Positions 62,798-64,000 of a stretch of 64,000 bases of DNA are shown here, in pieces (the first letter of the stretch is position 1; each line of letters starts with the position of its first letter). Source of the stretch: Arthrobacter sp. SDTb3-6. GTDB taxonomy: Bacteria; Actinomycetota; Actinomycetes; Actinomycetales; Micrococcaceae. The notes below the pieces were generated by a model. It was not told where the DNA came from, made no database searches, and worked only from the letters and a program-made list of their open reading frames with translations. Position numbers and translations under genes: made by a program. Location of the stretch: contig NZ_JAAMFN010000012.1 in NCBI RefSeq assembly GCF_013376095.1, positions 1-64,000 on the forward strand, given 5' to 3'.

Positions 62798-64000
62798 GTG
62801 CCACTTCAGGCCCGCACGCAACGCACGCCGAGCCGACGCACGCCGCACCGGGCCGCGGGCAGGGCGGGGCGTCAGCACCCGCGCACGCGAGGCCTGCTCG
62901 CGGCGGCGCTGGCCGCCGTCGTCCTGCTGGGCATGACTGCCTGCTCGGGGGCGCCGTCACCGGGCCCGAGCGCCACGGGGCAAGACAGCGCCAATGCGGC
63001 CCCCGTGACCTTCCGCTTCGGCACGGGCGCGGACCCGGCGGGCCTGGATCCGGCGCTGGTGGCGGACACGGAATCTTACCGGGTGACGCGGCAGGTCCTG
63101 GAGGGGCTCGTGACGGTCGACCCCGTCACGGGGGCGCCGGCGGCAAGCCTGGCGACGTCGTGGAAGGAGTCCGACGGCGGGCTCAGCTACCAGTTCAAGC
63201 TGCGCCCCGGCGTCACGTTCCAGGACGGGACGGCGTTCAACGCGGAGGCCGTCTGCAAGAACTTCCAGCGCTGGTACACCTTCCCAAAAAATGTCCGCGG
63301 CGACGGTTCCGGCACCATGTTCAAGCAGGTTTTCCGCGATTTTTCAGACCAGCCCAACGACTCGCTGTACGGCGGCTGCACCGTGGACGGGCCGCTGGAG
63401 ATGACCCTGCAGCTGAAGCGGCCGCTGACAGGCTTCCTGCAGGCCCTCACGCTTCCCTCGTTTGCGATCTCCTCCCCCACGGCACTGGCGAAAGGCACGG
63501 CAAACATCCTGGACCGGACGCTTAACGGCAACAAGGTGTCCCGGTACGCCCTGCACCCTGTCGGCACGGGACCGTTCATGTTCACCTCCTCGGCCAAGGG
63601 CAGCGTCACCATGACCGCCTACCCGAAGTACTGGGGCAAAAAGGGCCAGATCCACACCCTCATCTTCACCACCTACAACGAACCGGTGAGCCGGCTCGCC
63701 GCACTGGAGGACGGCACCCTGGACGGGTTCGACCCGGTGACGCCAAGCAACTTTGACAAACTGGTCAAGGCCGGCAAGCAGGTGCTCCAGCGCGACCCGT
63801 TCTCCGTGATGTACCTGGGCATCAACCAGGCCATCCCCGTGATGAAGGACGACAAGGTGCGCGAGGCCATCGCCGCCGGCATCGACAAGACCACCATCGT
63901 GGGCAAGTTCTTCATCGCCGGCACGGCCACCGCGGGCCAGTTCATCCCGCCCAAGCTCAGCGGCTTCAACAACGCCGTGGCGGGCATCCCCTACGACCCC
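62798..64000 (+). CDS. ABC transporter peptide-binding lipoprotein (SBP family 5), cut by the window end
   Basis: The first 401 codons of an oligopeptide/dipeptide-type solute-binding lipoprotein run to the window edge without a stop. The N-terminus has an unusually long basic region (about 32 residues rich in Arg), then a hydrophobic core and the lipobox MTAC (Cys49). The binding domain shows the family pattern FRFGTGADPAGLDPALVADT, VTRQVLEGLVTVDP, YQFKLRPGVTFQDGTAFNAE and HPVGTGPFMF. GTG 62798 has AAGGAG 9 nt upstream, and a TAGGAT box lies at 62751-62756. The permease and ATPase genes are expected to follow outside the window. Confidence 0.92.
   Translation, partial: MPLQARTQRTPSRRTPHRAAGRAGRQHPRTRGLLAAALAAVVLLGMTACSGAPSPGPSATGQDSANAAPVTFRFGTGADPAGLDPALVADTESYRVTRQVLEGLVTVDPVTGAPAASLATSWKESDGGLSYQFKLRPGVTFQDGTAFNAEAVCKNFQRWYTFPKNVRGDGSGTMFKQVFRDFSDQPNDSLYGGCTVDGPLEMTLQLKRPLTGFLQALTLPSFAISSPTALAKGTANILDRTLNGNKVSRYALHPVGTGPFMFTSSAKGSVTMTAYPKYWGKKGQIHTLIFTTYNEPVSRLAALEDGTLDGFDPVTPSNFDKLVKAGKQVLQRDPFSVMYLGINQAIPVMKDDKVREAIAAGIDKTTIVGKFFIAGTATAGQFIPPKLSGFNNAVAGIPYDP

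Overview
This is a high-GC actinobacterial chromosome segment, most like Arthrobacter and relatives (Micrococcaceae). The support is the GC-rich codon use, the actinobacterial gene orders (leuC-leuD, murA-plsC-gpsA-ddl, ilvB-ilvN-ilvC-serA, gltX beside tRNA-Gln and tRNA-Glu), frequent GTG starts, and many start codons placed 6-7 nt behind a -10 box, which suggests leaderless mRNAs. The taxon is inferred from gene content only. I see no transposase, integrase, phage gene or CRISPR array.

Left end (0-12 kb), catabolic. Two small polytopic membrane proteins (the first DUF5058-like), an M20 amidohydrolase and a double-length Lrp/AsnC regulator form a compact co-directional block that looks like an uptake-and-hydrolysis unit for an unknown N-acyl compound or peptide. 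Next come urocanate hydratase (hutU), an acyl-CoA dehydrogenase, an NCS1 permease, a broken PhnB-like gene, an IclR regulator and a class III CoA-transferase. A 16-18 bp palindrome, CGTCTGTGATCACAGACG or a close variant, lies in front of the regulator/CoA-transferase pair, in front of the dehydrogenase/permease pair and upstream of hutU, so these genes are probably one IclR regulon.

12-28 kb, envelope and leucine biosynthesis. It holds an LCP-family cell-wall ligase, a small membrane protein, a DUF3515 lipoprotein, a methyltransferase, the operon murA-plsC-gpsA-ddl, a fused asymmetric ABC exporter coupled to a MarR regulator, and leuCD facing an IclR (LtbR-type) regulator across a very compact shared promoter/operator.

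28-45 kb. An SPW-repeat membrane protein, an HtrA-like lipoprotein protease, a DUF1697 protein, and an overlapping pair of dynamin-like membrane GTPases are followed by tRNA-Glu, tRNA-Gln, a HAD phosphatase and gltX. An amino-acid permease, a fumarylacetoacetate-hydrolase-family enzyme, a gene-poor patch with short tandem duplications and a secreted beta-propeller/CWB2 surface protein come before ilvE and leuB.

45-64 kb. A two-component system lies beside a MacB/FtsX-type ABC transporter, followed by a decayed AbiEi/nuclease-like gene and metG. Then come serA, ilvC, ilvN and ilvB, with a leader peptide (MNMLLVVVIS) and terminator forming a branched-chain amino-acid attenuator, and ilvD. The window closes with tRNA-Lys, the peroxiredoxin bcp, tRNA-Leu and a truncated peptide-binding lipoprotein. 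Together leuC, leuD, leuB, ilvE, ilvB, ilvN, ilvC and ilvD supply most of valine, isoleucine and leucine synthesis.

Between genes there are at least six long inverted repeats (arms of 17-26 bp). Two of them, 39 kb apart, share the core GGTCGCAGTTGTTAC and may belong to a dispersed intergenic repeat family.
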